Positions 35,701 through 50,700 of a DNA stretch of 64,000 nt are shown here, in pieces (the first letter of the stretch is position 1; each line of letters begins with the position of its first letter). Both the position numbers and the translations under genes were made by a program. This DNA is from Amaurobius ferox. Lineage: Eukaryota > Arthropoda > Arachnida > Araneae > Amaurobiidae. The notes below the pieces were generated by a model. It ran no database searches. It saw only the letters and a list, made by a program, of their open reading frames with translations, and was not told the DNA's origin. The DNA lies in NCBI GenBank assembly GCA_951213105.1, contig OX578140.1, positions 31,025,280 through 31,089,279 of the forward strand, given 5' to 3'.

Positions 35701-38700
35701 ATGGAATAATGAATTAAAAATAATACGCATTTTAAAAAAGCAATTTAAAAAAAAAGAAAAAGATATATTGTTTACCAAAAATGAATGTCAAAAGCATTTA
35801 AGAAAAATTGACCCTAGCCCTTTAAACGGGAGTAATGGGGGTTGCACCATGTGAACTGGTCTAGAATGGATCCTGGAAAATACCCCCTTTTTCACCCCAA
35901 TGTTTTATGGCCGGAAAATACCTGCTTGCATGTGAACTGGGCTTGTAATGCAGTATTAATAGCTGTGGATGAGTAGACCATCCAGTCAACTGCATCTAAT
36001 CATTTGCTAAGAAATATATTATCATTTGATAACAGAAATAGTTTCACATGTAAGAAAAATATAATAACAATATCATTATAGAATTTTGCTTTCTATATTC
36101 ACTATTATTAAACTGCTGTGAGGTGACAAAACAAAGCCAATAGACATTGTACAATTCAATGGTGAACAAAGTCAGATATACCTTTAGATATAATAAAAAT
36201 AAAAAACAAAGTGCATGCACTAGAATTCAGTTTAAATTTTACTTACTGTGTCACAAATGTAATGGACTTTCCTCCACGACCAGCCCTAGCAGTTCTTCCA
36301 ACTCTATGTATGTAATCTTTTGAATGTGAAGGAATGTCAAAGTTTATGACGACATCTACATGCGGAATATCCAAACCCCTAAAAAAAATTGATACCGTCA
36401 ATGTACACAGGGCATGACAATTTGATACATGAAATAGGTAAGATAAAAACAATCTCAAACAGCTTTACATACCTGCTTGCAACATCAGTAGCAATTAAAA
36501 TTGAGCGTGTCTTGGCTTTAAATTTTTGGAGAGCTCCAAGTCGCTTAGCCTGTAAATTAAAATATCATCTTATTAAACAAATAATTTAAGTTGATTTTAA
36601 GTTAAAATAGATATTAAATTTCATTGAAATGCTTGACAAATCTAAATATTAAAAACTATGCAGAACTCTCATTTATTAGTGTCAATCAATACTTTTTAAA
36701 CTAAATCAACTTGTTAAATTCATCCATGTTATTTACTTTATTTCTTCTCTTTCACGAGTTTTTGATGTCTGGCTATTTTATACCTGTGTTTAAAAAGAGC
36801 AATAGTTATAGTACAAAAACTTTAATAGGTTAAAATTGTTAATTTAAATTTATTACACTTTTGTTTTCAATATAAATGTGTATGGTATATATGGGGGAGA
36901 CATCAGCTTTTTTTTTCTTTTTTACTATTTTCAAATAAAAATTATAAATGCTAAAAAGTAGCAAAAAATGACTCTCAAATTTGAAAGTTTGACTCATACT
37001 TTTGAGTTTCAGGAGTCAATTTGACTCAATTTTACAAACTAAGAGAAAGCTCTGCAATGCCTCATTTAAATCATTCAATATAGTACAATTTCAATAATAG
37101 GGCACTTCAATGCTCCCCAGCATGTCCAATAATACAACACCACAGTGTAAGAGGTAGGGACAGCCTTTTTCATGTCATGTGATGTTTGTTTTCATTTTCA
37201 AACAAAACATTCATCAAACAGTGACATGCCTGACATCAACAAAGAGATAAACATCTATTAAACATATTTCTCTAAACAATAAATACTTTTTATAACAAAA
37301 GTATAATATGTATAAAATTATTATACATAAATCTAGATTTATTTCATACATGTAACATTAAGTTTAACTACATACATATTATGACAACTTACAAGTACAA
37401 AATGAGGAATACAAACAAATCTTTTAATCAATTTAATTTTTAAAAAGTGTCTTGTAATCTTATTTTATTTTGTAACAGAAACTTATAAAATCCAATATAT
37501 AATACTGTCTATATTTTAAATTAATTTTCCTATCAATTTCATTATTATTTAGATAAGATAAATGAAATTAAAATTATCAGTCTTATCAACACATTGGACT
37601 AATAAAATCATTTTATATAATAAATGTATTTAATCCCATTAATTAACCAACATACCATATTAATTTCTTCAAATAACAGTAAAAAACGTTAAAAAATTTG
37701 TCTGTTTAATGTTATTTCTATGGATGGACCAATTTTGTGTTTTTATTGAATCTTGACAACTTGGAATAGAAATTCAAAACATGGACACAGTTCCTAATAC
37801 CACTTACCAAAAAATTTGAGAAGAAAAAAATAGGTGAAACAGTGAATTTGTACATGAAACAGGCTGTTTAACTACATAAGACTAGTATTTAAGCCTGTCA
37901 AAAGCAGAGAAACTAATGCTCTTAAAAAGTTAAGAAATTCTTCTCCTTTTAAGTTCTCAAATAAAATCCCAACTTTGGAACTTTTTTAACAAGTTTGTAT
38001 TCTATTTTACAATGTATGGTGCTTAGTCTTGCAAATATTCATATTAATTGAAATTGGCTTAGGTTCTGTTCTGTGGTTGCTACTATAAGTATGTACACTT
38101 TTAGCCTTTTAGATCAGCAGAGGGGGGGGGGGGAATACTGGAGAGTTTAGAAACTTTTTGGCCCCCATTTTGTCTAATACTGTGGCAGAAATAAAAATTC
38201 TGACTTGTTCTGTTCCATGATCGATACTATAAGCATGCAACGATTCAGCCTTCTAAGTTACTGGCTAGGTTTCTGAAGCGCTTGGAGAGGCTTTTTGAAT
38301 ACCCTCCATGTTTATGCTTCCGGGGTGGGAAATCAAAAATCAAGCTTAGTTAGATTCTGTTCCAGGGCCACTACTATAAGTGTACATGCAATGATTTAGC
38401 CTTTTAGATCACAGAGGGGCTTCTGAAGAGTCTGGAAAAACAAACAACAACATATCAATTCAGACAGGGGGGGTTACCTTCATAGTTTCAAATGTTTTTG
38501 ATTTTAACATATGTTAAAATTCAGGAAAAAGTAATAAACCCATATTTTTTTGTTTTGTTCAAAAAAATTCCTGGTCTGAGATACAGGCCGCCATAGATGG
38601 CACCATTCCTCATTTGCGATTTTTGGCAAAATTTTAAAATGCTCTATCTCTGGAATGGTTCAAGATATTTTGCTGGGGTTCTTTTATTTGAAATATAATG

Positions 38701-41700
38701 CTTTTCTGATTAAAATGATATCCTCCGCTTAGAAATATGTGTCCAAGTTTTCTTGCTGTAGCCTTCTGAATTTCTTTTTGAAAAATCAAAAATAATTTTC
38801 TTTTTTCAAAAATGCCAATCCCAGAAATTTTGATTATTTGACGGTTGATCAGTACCATAGAGTACTACATTCCCTGAAAAGGAGGAACTTCCACTTTTGA
38901 GTTTAACAGGTTTTATAAACAATGTTCATGTTTTAGCTTTCAGGGCTAATTTCTTTATGCAATTTTTTTTTAATTTATTTTTCTCAAAAACACCTTTCTG
39001 AAAAGGAGAACTTTGGTTCTGGAATTTTTCATAATTTTAGTTTTTTAAGAAATCCATTTTCGGACCAATGTGCTCATTGTGATGGAATAAAAATGATAAA
39101 TTAAACAAAGTTGAAACTGGTGAAATGTTTTTATTCTTCTAGATTTTCTTTACATAGAACCTTCTAAATCATTAAAGGTCTTCTGGAGCAATGTGGAAGC
39201 TTCCAGATAATTTCAGAATGTAACAGAACCTTCTAGAAGAATCTGGAACCATCCAGATAGTTCTGTGTGTTTAGCCTAGCATATAAAAGAGAGGACATAT
39301 GAAGTCATAGTTTAGTTGTTAACAGGAAAACAAAGAGAGCAGTTCACCAAATTTGTGGTCCAACAGCACATAATTAAGCTTTTATGAGGATTTTGCTGAT
39401 TAAGTTGTATGGTGTTTTGTGGAAAGGATTGAGTTTGAAATGTCTTCTGACTGGGGGCACAGCAGAGTGAAGTGTGCTGACTATCTGCATTTCCATAAAA
39501 GAGTGATATATAAGACTAGCAAAAGAACAGACTTTTTTCAGGTTGGGAATAAGTATGCTCATTTCAAGACTGTTTCAAAGTCAAGATGTTTCCAGTGATG
39601 ACTTTCTGTGTTCTAAATGCTTTGACAGAATATAAAAAATGACACTAACTGAACCTGTTAAGTCTCCCATGGTGTGGATGATGCAGATTTTGTATCTGCA
39701 GAAGAAGAATAGATTCCCTGAATCAGTCAGCTGTAGAGGTTGGTGTTAGTCCTGTTAGGAAATCATTGTCAGTGAAATCAAGTCATAAGCTGTATGCATC
39801 AAGAAAGTGCAGAGAAATTACTGAAGCTGTGGTTGAATACACCAAAAGAAAACTGACCGAACTCTTCAATGGAGAAATTCATTACGAAGCTTTAATATGT
39901 TTTGAAAACTGTGTCTGTTACTTATCTTTATTAAGAATTAAAACGCCATGTCAAATAAGACTAGATTTTGATTTCATGAGACCAATATGTGATGAGTAAG
40001 TAGAAACAGAAACTGGTTTAATGTATGGCAAAATTTTCAATTGTTTATAAAACTTGTTAAACTCAAAAGTGGAAGTTCTCCTTTTCAGGGAATGTAGTAC
40101 TCTATGGTACTGATTAACAGACAAAAAAATCAAAATTTTTGGGATTGACATTTTTGAAAAAAAAAAAAAAAAATATTTTTGATTTTTCAAAAGAAAAATT
40201 CAGAAGGCTACAGCAAGAGAACTTGGACACATATTTCCAAAAGGATGATATCATTTTAATCAGAAAAATATTATACTTCAAATAAAACAACCGCAACAAA
40301 ATATCTTGAACCGTTCCAGAGATAGGGCAGTTTAAAATTTTGCCAAAAATCGCAAGTGAGAAATGATGCTCAAGGCGCCATCTTTGGCGGCCTGTATCTC
40401 GGGCCAGGAATTTTTTTGAACAAAACAAAAAAATACGGGTTTCTTATTTTTTACTGAATTTTAACATATATGTTAAATTCAAAAACATATGAGACTATGA
40501 AGGTAAGATTTTTTTTTTCTTACCTTTTTTCTCTCTATAACATTGAAAATACTGACTGCATCAGAAAAATATTTTTGCATAGTATCAGTGGCATAAACAG
40601 AGAAAAGTTTTGGAGGGGACTGACTGACTTTAAAGGATCTTAAAAAAAATTCTGTGCCTAGAAGTAGGCTCTTACATTCCTGATATCTCCTTACACATGT
40701 CACTGCATAATATACAGCTTAATTCAATATCATAAATAAAATATAATGTAACTGTAGCTAACACTTAAAAGAATTTAGAAACATTTTAATGGTAGCATAA
40801 AAAAAGTTATAAAAAAGTAACATTTCAGTTCAGTTTAGAATTTGTAAAAAGTAATATAATTAGAATTTGTAAAAAGTAATATAAAAGCTTTTTTAAAAAT
40901 TTAATAATTTTAATATTTATAAAATGCTGGTGTAAGCTGTCAGACACTGTACTGGAGTATTTAATAAGAAAATGAAAGCTGTTCAGTTCTCTAACTGTAA
41001 TTTAGTATAATTAGATGAAGATAGATAGAAAAATGTTTTTGGGACTCTATTACTTAGAGAATGAATAAAAATGTAATTGCACAATCACTCATTTTGAGTA
41101 TATTTGAAATAATCCTTCCTTTTTATGTAAACTATAAAGATATGAAACTGCTGTTTATCTAATTTGAAATTCAATCAAAAATAAAATGAATCAAAAAGAA
41201 TGCTTTAACATTACATGTGAAATTACCCTTAAAAAAATAATAAATATTTTACAAAAATATTAATTAATAATGAAATATACTACAAAGAAATGAATGTTGT
41301 ACATTTTTTAAATAAAATAATTTGAAGCTAAACATGGATGGAAAATGATGTTTCAACATTACGCAAGAACGTAATCTATGATGCAAAATCACACTTATTT
41401 GAAACAGCAACTATCAATGAAGTGAAAATGATACAACTTGGTGCTAGTAATAAGTTCATGCCTGAAAGGAACAAAATGACACAGACAAGTTCAATTGAAA
41501 TTCCCTTTGACAGATAATTTTTATTGAAAAAATCTTTCCCTAGAATTCTAAAAAAAATTGACAAAACACGGGAGATTCACATTGAAAACTGGAAATTTCC
41601 TGGAAAAACTAGTAGAGTTGGCAGCTATGACACACATTAGACAAACATTATAAATATTTGAACTGGAAGGTGTGTTCATAATGTAAATTTAGTAGCAAAA

Positions 41701-44700
41701 TTATGTTTTTTACATAGAACAAGAGTTTTATCAAAATAAGATATTTAAAGAAATATTTTTATATCGATAATTTACTGATTCATTATGCTTTTTTCCAGTG
41801 GTCAAGAATTCTGCATATTCTAACTTCTTTACTAATAAAAATTTAACAAATAAACATAACCTCTGAATAGTATGGTAAAGATACTGCCAAATTTAAATAA
41901 AATATTGTAAAAATGTTACCTGGCTCAATTTACCATGAAGAGGAATAGCAGTAAAACCAAGATTCCGTAGCAAGAAAGCAGTCCGCTGTGTATTTGCACA
42001 TGTAGCACAAAACACCATAACAGAATCACCAGGCAGTTCATTTAAAACATGAACTAGATACACATCCTATATGAAATAGAGGACATTATCAGATATAACA
42101 AAATAACAGGAAACACTTCAGAAATTATATAACTTTGGGTCATATTATAAAAATATATTTACATACTTTATGCTTAAAAGGTATAAATAAGTAATACTGC
42201 TGTAGTTTTTCAACAGTCTGATATTTTCTTGAAACTTCCACCTTGACAGGTTCAGTCAAGGATGCTCTTTGCAACTTTTGAACCTAGAGTGACAGACAAT
42301 AAATTAAGAAATTGGTGTTCTCATTCTTGTAGTTATTTATATCCATATAATTATCACACAAATACATGAAAAGGTTATGCTTTCCTATATGATTGAGAAA
42401 TCTAGGGAAATGCATATTCTTATATGGGATATTTCAGGATGATGTTTTAGGCTTTTATACTTATTCCAAAAATGTACATATGAAGAAATTCAGAAAGCTC
42501 TATAGGAAGTTTGAATGTACAGTGATGAACTATATACAAAATATAATTCTTTTCTTTATTTATGATAAAAGGAGAATAACAATTCAGAATTTTCATAATG
42601 GTGTTAATTATAAAATATTAACATTTTATCATTTATATATCATACAATAGTGTAACAATTTTCTTTAAATTGCTAGAGAAAACATAATGTGTAGGTGTTC
42701 AGATACTTTAGTTCAGATGATTGTGTACACAGATACTTTTTCATTTTATATTGCTCTAATCTGGATTCAGACTGTTCTACTGATGCTTATTTCTGTAATT
42801 AGAGTATAATTTCATATTGATCTGACAAGTAGAGTTTAGAATAGAGCCAACCAGGGCTCTCTACAAGAATTAGCAAAACTTCTAATCAAATCCAAAGTTG
42901 ATTACCAAGTATACAAGTTAACGAAGAATAAAAAAAATAGCACTAAATAAAAATACCTAGTATAAACTATCTAATTTTCATAAAATTTACTTAGTTAAGC
43001 ATGCTCTGTGACTCGTTTAATGCAAACGTGACAAAGTTACTAATGTTCCTGTAGATCAAAGGCTTGAGAGCCCCAGTGCTCTCATAAGTGTATAAATGCA
43101 TATACTTTAATTCTTTCGTTTGATGATTCTGGGGGGGGGGGGGGGGGGGGAGATATGGGAAAGAAGCTTATTAATGGTAAAAGGTTGCAGACTTCTGCTC
43201 TAGTACATATTATTAAACATTCTTACTAATATTCAGGGAAAATGACAAATTTCGTAATTGACCCATTTATAAGCTAAAGTTTAATCATCTTTTACATGGA
43301 GCTTAACCAAGATCTGAAACTAACAATAGTATATATTGAAGATCAAAATCAATGCAAATAACGAGATTTTCAACTGGTATTTCGAACAAATATTTGTTTA
43401 AGAGGGGGAATTTTCTTGAATAGCACTTTATTTTACTGTGCATTTTAAAAATTTATTCACAATATTGAATTTTATATATTGAATTCCAAATTTTTCATTC
43501 CTATATTGAATTTCAAATTGTGATGTGATATCGCTTAGTATGAACCAGAATATTATATACTTAAAAGAATAAAAGTAACAAAAACAGAAAATAACCTTTT
43601 GAGTCATTGTAGCAGAATATAAATAAGTATGTCTCTCTCGGGGGATAGCTTTCAAAATTTTATCAACTTCTTGTTCAAAATCCATATCTAATATTCTGTC
43701 AGCTTCATCCATTACCTGGAAAGAAATTCATTATTTATTGCAACACTAACAACATTTATACATATCATTTAATGCAAGTTTTCTTACATAATAAAAAATG
43801 TTTTACCTTCTGCTTGTGTGTGTGTCATCTGTAACAGAAAATCTAAGCTTTAAACAGCAGCAAAATTCAATACAGGGTTAGCTGAACTCATGATATGACA
43901 GACTTAAAATTTATTCTATAGCTTACAAACATATGGGTATATTTGCATGCCATTCTATTAAAATGTCTTTTAATTACTTAATTTTCTGATTATGTTCAAC
44001 CAAAAGTATAAATACAAAAAAATTTCGATTCTGTTCTTTCTCTGATTGGCAGTTGACATCACAAACTGGGCATTGGCACACTATAATGAGCAATGTATGT
44101 TTGTGTACATGTGTGGAAAATTGTTGTACATGACTACATATGCATTGAAAAAAATGGGATTCTTTCATGTGCAACTTGCATAGCAGTTAATTTTATCTTA
44201 ATTTAAAGAGTGAGCAGGGCAGGGCACAACTATGTCTTTTGAAAAATTTAATGAATGAATGTAGTTAATCACTGCTTTAAATCCTGGATAGAATTTCTAG
44301 TATTATATAAAAATAAACATCATAGTTACCAAAAACTTTAGTGCTCTGAGAGAGAAACCTTTAGTGTTTTCCAAATGATCAACCAGTCTGCCAGGTGTAG
44401 CTATTAATGACAGAAAATTGATATATTAAAAATGCTTCAGTTTTACACTTATTAATAATTTAAAATCTATCATTCACTTAAAAACTAAAAATGCAACTAT
44501 TTTGTATGTTTAGAAATGCTTTTTCAGTATAAAGCAGGACAATTTCTAAATAATACTGCAGCAAAACAAATTCTCTGATGGATATTCTCTAAATGTTTCA
44601 GAACTCAAAAATTTGGCAGCCTTCAAAACAGATAGTTTCACCTTCATTTTAAATTTCCTTTATTAATTTTGGAGGGCCTCTCATATTTTTTACTTTCCCT

Positions 44701-47700
44701 ACATACATCATATAACATACCTGTCAACATTAGAGAATAAACATCCAGTAGATAGTGCAGTGAGCATTTTTTATAACACTCTACAAGTCAGTGTATAACC
44801 TGTTCAATATCACTTAAGGAAAAATAGGGATTTATTTTTTACATCACACAAAAAATGTATGCTTTTTTTCAGAAAATGATAACTCAGAAAATGATAACAT
44901 TGAAAATGCCTACTGCATAAGAAAAATGTTTTACATAATCTGTGTATAAAAAAAACATAGTGGCATAAACAGAGAGAAATTTTAGAGGGGGGCACTGACT
45001 GAAACAGAAGATGTTCAGTTGTAATTTAGTTAATTAGATGAATGTGAACAGGAAAATGCTTTACGGACTCTATTGCATAGGAAATAAGGGAGAAATATTA
45101 TATTTTAAAGAAAATAATCCTTCATTTTTATGTAAACTGCAAAAATGTGAAAAGTACTGTCTAATTAATTTGAGATTTTCTCAAAAATAAGATGTATGGA
45201 AAAAGATGTTTAAACATTATACTGAAATTTAATCTTTACACACAATGTCACACTAAAAAATAATAAATATTCCACAAAAATAGTAATTAATAATGAAACA
45301 TACTGCAAAGAAAGAATGTTGTGCATTCATTTTTTAATTCACATAATTTAAAACTAAACATAGATGGAAAAGGATGTTTCAACATTGCACGAGAATGTAA
45401 TCTATACCCGTGAAATCGCACTTAAAAAATAATCAATATTTTATTAAAATGCTGATTAATAATGAAACCTACTACAAAGAAATTAATGTTGTGTAATTTT
45501 CATTCACATAATTTGAAATTAAGCATAGATGGAAATGGATGTTTCAATATTACCCGTCAATGCAATCTATATATGCAAAATCACACTTATGTGAAGCAGT
45601 AACAATCAATAAATTGAATGATACAACTTATTGCTGGTACCAGGTTCATATATGGAAGAAACAAAATGGCAGCCACAGGTTCGATTGAAATTTCCTTAAA
45701 CAGAGAATTTTTATTGAAAAATCCCTGACTTTAAGGAATTCTAAAAAAATTGACAAAAGTCAGGAGTTTTTCAGGAAAAACAGTAGAGTTGGCAGCAATG
45801 GTATAATGAATAGGGAAATATTGTACTAGAGTCGAAAACTTAAATTTGAATTTACGATGGAAGAGCATGTTTGAAGCATCCCTGAACTTGAATCAAACAT
45901 TTTTGAGATGATATAGCTGTGAGTCTGTAGATACTATGTCACAAATAAGTGGAGTATTTCAAACATAATTTGGAAGTATTATAATAGTCAGTAAATATTG
46001 GAACTTTAATTTTAAATGCAACCAAATGTCTGGAAGTCCACAAAATTTTTGAAAAATTCAAGACTTTTACAAATGATGAATAAATAATCATATCAGACCT
46101 AGTATTTCATCAAAAAATGAATGGTAAAAACCTTAGAATGCTAGCAGGAACTGCTCTCAAAATAATGCACAACTTTTGAATGAATGTTGAAATAAATTAT
46201 TAAAAAATCAGGGCCTTCAATATTGATAAATAAATAGTCATTTCATACATTATTTTTCAATAGAAAAGAAATGATACAATCTTTAGACCGCTAACATAAA
46301 CTTTGAGATCTTTCACATTTTTCAAATAAATTAAAAAAAAAAAATAAATAAATAAAAATAAAAAGTCAGAAAATATCATCAAATATTCTCACTTTCAATA
46401 TGCAATATTATGCAACAAATTTGTTAACTTAATTCTCATAGATCGAATTTGCACCATTCACCACAGAAGATAGTTTTGCATTTTAACACCAATTCACCAA
46501 TAATCATTTATTTCATGGGATAATAATTACTTGTCAATTACATTTTGTTTGATGAGGATTTTGCAAGTGAATAAGTCATTCTGTTTGAACTAATACATTG
46601 CCCAAAACACCAAATTTCAATTTATGTCGCATTAATTCAATGTTAAATAAAAACATTGTGACATGGATTCTGTACACCATTATTTTATTGCAAAGGAAGT
46701 GCAGTAGCCCCTCATTATATCACGCTTGCCGGGAGACATGACAAAATGCATGATATATCGGGCGATATGATAAAAATTATACTTTTATGAACATATGTAA
46801 TAAAAATTTAGGAGTGAAAGTACAATAATAAAACCCTCATTCACTCCCACCCCATCAACGACTCATGTTGTAACACGCCAGTCTTGGGAAAGCAAAAGAA
46901 TGTAAATGAAAAATCAGAAAGAAAAAAAAAATGGGAAACACAGCAGAAGCGCGATATATCTGAATGCATCATATATTGAGGCGCAATATAATGAGGGGTT
47001 ACTGTATTAAAGTTATGTGCTATCCATATCAGATTCTTTCTTTTAGTGGCACACTACTTGCCATTTGACAGCATTAGTCATACATCTGCACTGTACAAAA
47101 ACTAACTGTATCACATTTAGCAAGTTTCAGAATATTGTGGCCATCAGTTACTACCTTTCCAGAAGAGTGTGGAAGACTCAGGTCACCTGACTCGCCCTAA
47201 GGTATGAGCAGCAAGATGAGTGGCCGAAGTTTTCCAGAAGAGTGTGTAATTTAAACTTCTTTCACATTAGTCAATCCATGTGAAGTATTTCCAGATCAAA
47301 CTTTTTAATAGGCGACCAGCTTTAATAGTGAGTTTCCAATTTGAACTGCTACTGTGCACAGGTACATCATGGTAATGCCACAAACACAAGCACTATAGGC
47401 ATCTAGTGAATAGGACAGACATATCTGAGCTTTCAATTACATTGCCATGTTTTATTAATTTTTTTACCTCCATATTTTATTTCTTTCAACAGCATTTTAT
47501 TCAATATCATTGGCACAATCACTAAGATATAATGTGAGCTCTTCTGCCATCTATGATGCTTTGTTACACCATAGGAGGTTTTATATTCTGTCACAAACTC
47601 AAGCATTACCACCATCTAGTAAATAAACCAGACACATTTGAGCTTATCAATTACATAGCCATGCTTATTAACTTTTGACCATATTTTGTTTCAAAGCATT

Positions 47701-50700
47701 TAATTCAATATCATTGGCACAACAATTGCTACGAAATGTGAGCCATTTTGTCATCTATGATGCTTTGGTACACCATAGGAGGTTGTTTATATTGTTACCT
47801 TAGAGTGAACAAACATATATTAGAGAAAAGGCTTTTGTGGCAGATTGCCCACAGATAGTCTATATTCATATAATATATGGAATAAAGTAAGATATTGAAA
47901 ACCGGGATCCCAAAAGCCAGGGTATTCTAGTTAAATATTGTTGGTATTTCAAGACTGGCTTCCATGAAAAGAAAAGTCATATTTTTCAAATTCATAGATT
48001 GAAAACTTAATTATTCATTCTCTTCTTAATTATTAATTTTCTTAATCTTTTTTAACGTTCTAATAACAATACAAGAATAAAAGTCACTCGTATCATATTT
48101 TTGAGTGAATTGAATGATTTTATTATAATTTCATAAGCTTATACTAAGTTCGAACCAGGGTTTAAACTCTGTTAGCTTTTTTAGTATTTTGCTAAATCAT
48201 TTAGTTAAAATATTTTTTACAATTTTAGCTAAAAATCAAAAAGACATCAAGAACCCTACATTAGACCCAGGACTCTTGACAGTGTGTACTTTTTAAGCAA
48301 GAGGAATTTAAATTAGTTAATAAAAATAGCATGACCCACATTTTTTAGCATACAATTTCTTTAATTACCAAGCTGAAAATAGTGAGGGCAAATATGATTA
48401 AAATGAATCTACCACAATAATGTAATTTTTACAATTACAGTTTTGCTACAATTTGTATCCAAAATAACATTAAAAAAAGTGGTTAATTCATTGATAATAA
48501 GCAGAAAACACAATGAATAACAATCCTTTCTCAAAATAATTGCAGAAAAAGTTTAGTTAAATAAAAAACAATAAAAATCAATTATGCACAAAGCATTGAT
48601 TATGAAACACTTTCCAATGCAATTTTATTTAAACATCTCTAAAATGTGATACATTCAGCGGTAATATTTTTAAATTATCACAATATTACATTAATTTATT
48701 ATATTTGGCTAAGTCCATATCAATTCAGGCAGGCAAAGAAAAAATCTTACCTTCATAGTCTCAGATGTTTTTGAATTTAACATATGCTAAAATTCAGGAA
48801 AAAGTAAGAAACCTGTACTTTTTTGTTGTGTTCAAAAAAATTCCTGGCCTGAGATACAGGCCGCCAAAGATAGCGCCTTGGGGGTCATTTCTCACTTGTG
48901 AATTTCGGCAAAATTTTAAAACGCTCTATCTCCGGAACGGTTCAAGATATTTTGTTGCAGTTCTTTTTATTTGAAATATAATATTTTTCTGATTAAAATG
49001 ATATCCTCCGTTTGGAAATATGTGTCCAAGTTCTGTTACTGTAGCCTTCTAATTTTTTTTTCAAAAATGCCAATCCCAAAAATTTTGATTTTTTGACTGT
49101 TGATCAGTACCATAGAGTACTACATTCCCTGAAAAGGGGAACTTCCACTTTTGAGTTCAACAGGTTTTATAAACAATTGAAAATTTTGCCATACATTAAA
49201 CCAGTTTCCGTTACTACATACTCGTCACATATCGGTCTCATGAAATCAAAATCTAGTCTTATTTGACATGGCATTTTAATTCTTAATAAAAAATAAGTAA
49301 CAGACACAGCTTTCAAAACATATTAAAGCTTCCAAAATATATGTGCAAGTTCCAAAACATATTACAGGTTACACAGCATACAACTTCTGTGCACTCTGCT
49401 TAGAACTGAAATAGCAATTCAATGAACTAAAAATTTGTTTAACTGCATCAGTATCTTCCTTTGATATTAAGTGATGCCTTCCTGTTGAACCGATAGGAAC
49501 TGGGGCACCCACAATCTTTAAAACATCGTGAATTGGAAGTAAGCACTGGTGGTGGTGTTGCTGTCTTCCAGCTGAAAATCTATATCCAGCAGCAGGTCCA
49601 TGTGGTAGCATAAAGTTCAAGACGATTTCATCTAACTCACAACTGATATCTATAACCTCTGCAATCCACCACTGTCTGCAATAACCACTGTCATACACAC
49701 ATCCCACAAGCATCCCTCTTTGTAGGTTGTGAATCTGAATATTCTCCTGTCGTTTCTGAGATCTTAGATGGACAAATAAAATTTCTTCTTTCTTGCTCTT
49801 TAAAGTTCGTGCAATATAGGTTCGCCCATCACTGTGAATCCACACATGTGTCTTTTGAATTCCTTTCACAGGGGTAGTTTGGCTTGACCATTCTTCTTTT
49901 TCTGCTGGTGGAATTCTTCAACTTCCTCTTTGGGCAACAGGATGAGGGCTGTTGATGTATATGACTTCACCACTTTTGTAAAATCCTCGGCATTCTGAAT
50001 TGCAGCTGTACTCGGGCTGGAAAGATTATGCTTTGTAGCGTGGTGCTTCAGCAGGCCTCCTACACCATCACAAGGTTCCTCCCATGACCAGTAGCGCTGT
50101 ATACCCACTCTATTGGCACAAGCGACTCAGTCACTTCAAACAGTTGGTAATGATTTTTGAAGTGACTAGGGGCACCATCAGAAATAATGATGATCTTTTC
50201 TGGCTGTGATTGCAGCTGTTGTTGAATTTTGTGTATTGCCAACAATGCATGTGCTGAGTCATTTCCTCTGTCATCACTTATAACTGCAACAATTCTGGTC
50301 TTGTTTTGAAAATATGTGACTCCTGTAAAAATTAAAACTTGGCTATTACTCCAGTGATACCCTTGTACTTTTTGTGGCAGAATCACATACCAGTTCTCAG
50401 CAAAATCACAGTAAAGTACTAAACATAGTTGTTCAGCTCTACACGTCCCTTCACTTCTGAAATGTGTTGCTGCAATTTCTTCAGATGTTGGTATGTTACT
50501 GCTTTCATGGTCCATTTCCCAAGTTCATCAATGAAGGTTGGTTGGTTGGTTGATTTAGGATTTTTGGCACAAGATCCAAAGAGGATATGCTGCGCCGGAC
50601 ATATGGTACTAAAATACAGATAAAGGTAAAGAATAAAAACAAGTGTATAATCTAAAAAGTTGTATGACTAAAACAAGACAATGCAAGAGGGTTAATGATG

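Larger units (their letters stand above)
38447..40506 (+). mobile_element. Internally deleted DNA transposon with ~430-bp TIRs
   Basis: 38474-38900 and 40075-40506 are long inverted copies (outer ends TTACCTTCATAG/CTATGAAGGTAA). The same terminal sequence recurs at 48717-49165, where it borders transposase-like coding sequence. Here the interior holds a promoter-like region (39150-39320), an N-terminal coding fragment (39440-39885) and, after a junction near 39886, 3'-flanking sequence matching 49190-49345. Most of the coding region has been lost, giving a MITE-like derivative. Exact outer limits are uncertain because the copies share bases beyond TTACC on the left. Confidence 0.75.

Noticed and set aside
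39951..40428. - strand frames of 79 and 104 codons
   Set aside because: They lie in the right terminal repeat of the long-TIR element, which is non-coding in both copies.
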